Below, one piece after another: positions 7,449-7,862 of a DNA stretch of 7,862 nucleotides. The notes beneath the pieces are model-generated. The model did not search any database and was not told the origin of the DNA. It was given only the letters and a program-made list of their open reading frames with translations. The position numbers and the translations under genes were made by a program. The stretch is from Chitinophagales bacterium (GTDB lineage Bacteria > Bacteroidota > Bacteroidia > Chitinophagales > UBA2359). How positions within the stretch are numbered: the first letter of the stretch is position 1; every line of letters starts with the position of its first letter. The stretch lies in contig JAHDDA010000055.1 in assembly GCA_020629595.1 (NCBI GenBank), forward strand, positions 1 through 7,862, given 5' to 3'.

Positions 7449-7859
7449 TCAAATATTCCCTAAATAAGATTGTAAAATAATAGTTGCACTTATTTCGTCA
7501 ATAAGGGCTTTGTTTCGGCGTTTCATTTTTTTTACTCCACTTTGTATAAGTGTTTGTTTTGCCATTTTAGAAGTGTAGCGTTCATCTTCAGTTTCAGTAG
7601 GAATATCGGGGAATTTTTCGTTCAGTTTTTTTATAAAATTATCAACTCTAATTTGGTGTTCAGTAATTTCACCATCTAAACCAAGCGGATAACCAACCAC
7701 TATTTTTTCTACCGTTTCTTGCTGGAAATAATTTTCAAGGTATTCAAAAATATTAGGTGTTTCAACAGTAGTTAATCCCTGTGCAAACATTTGCAAGGGA
7801 TCAGTAACTGCTAATCCTGTTCGTTTTGTTCCGTAGTCTATGGCAATTATGCGTTTCAA
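7449..7859 (-). CDS. ruvX: RuvX/YqgF RNase H-fold nuclease (5' end at window edge)
   Basis: Encodes about 136 residues, the normal length of the YqgF/RuvX family. These proteins have an RNase H-like fold and are implicated in 5'-end maturation of 16S rRNA; they were also named Holliday junction resolvases by similarity. Signature elements are IDYGTKRTGLAVTDP near the N-terminus (putative catalytic D8), IVVGYPLGLDG (53-63), TEDERYTS (90-97) and DEISATIILQSYL (121-133, putative catalytic D121). The protein is complete at the C-terminus. No in-frame ATG occurs upstream of the first motif inside the window: the first possible start is TTG at 7857-7859, and the frame is still open at the edge (AAC before it). 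The true start may therefore lie a few codons beyond the window. The gene is convergent with the dehydrogenase gene, 10 bp apart, with no hairpin terminator visible between them. Confidence 0.95.
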   Translation of the reverse strand: MKRIIAIDYGTKRTGLAVTDPLQMFAQGLTTVETPNIFEYLENYFQQETVEKIVVGYPLGLDGEITEHQIRVDNFIKKLNEKFPDIPTETEDERYTSKMAKQTLIQSGVKKMKRRNKALIDEISATIILQSYLGNI

Positions 7860-7862
7860 GTT

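Overview
The window looks like ordinary chromosome from an AT-rich member of the Bacteroidota, probably a flavobacterium-like lineage. The evidence is a secreted protein ending in a type IX secretion (T9SS) sorting domain with a YPNP motif, perfect TAnnTTTG-type -7 promoter elements ahead of two genes, start codons preceded by A/T-rich sequence without Shine-Dalgarno motifs, and a G+C content that by eye is about one third. No mobile element, CRISPR array, tRNA or rRNA was seen. I did not find a convincing undescribed multi-gene system.

Layout: (1) 1-108, + strand, the last 35 codons of a gene that begins outside the window, perhaps an amino-acid-kinase-fold enzyme. (2) 105-557, - strand, a MarR-family repressor whose stop codon overlaps the stop of gene 1. 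(3) 558-778, a 221-bp divergent promoter region holding a -7 element for each flanking gene, a perfect inverted repeat lying on the marR -7 element, and a second perfect palindrome in the leader of the next gene. (4) 779-4576, + strand, a 1265-residue SWIM zinc-finger plus SNF2-family ATPase. (5) A strong intrinsic terminator at 4592-4633. (6) 4700-7438, + strand, a 912-residue exported glucose/sorbosone-dehydrogenase-type beta-propeller with PKD, Ig-like, FN3-like and T9SS C-terminal sorting domains. (7) 7449-7859 or beyond, - strand, ruvX (yqgF), convergent with gene 6 and reaching the right edge.

The genes look mostly independent. The SNF2 gene ends in its own terminator, and the dehydrogenase and ruvX are convergent, so there is no operon longer than one gene inside the window. 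The marR/SNF2 pair shares a divergent promoter region. The MarR protein very likely represses itself and might also affect the SNF2 gene, but no candidate drug- or stress-response target gene is adjacent. The points most worth checking are the operator-like repeat on the marR promoter, the palindrome in the SNF2 leader, and the unusual modules of the secreted dehydrogenase.
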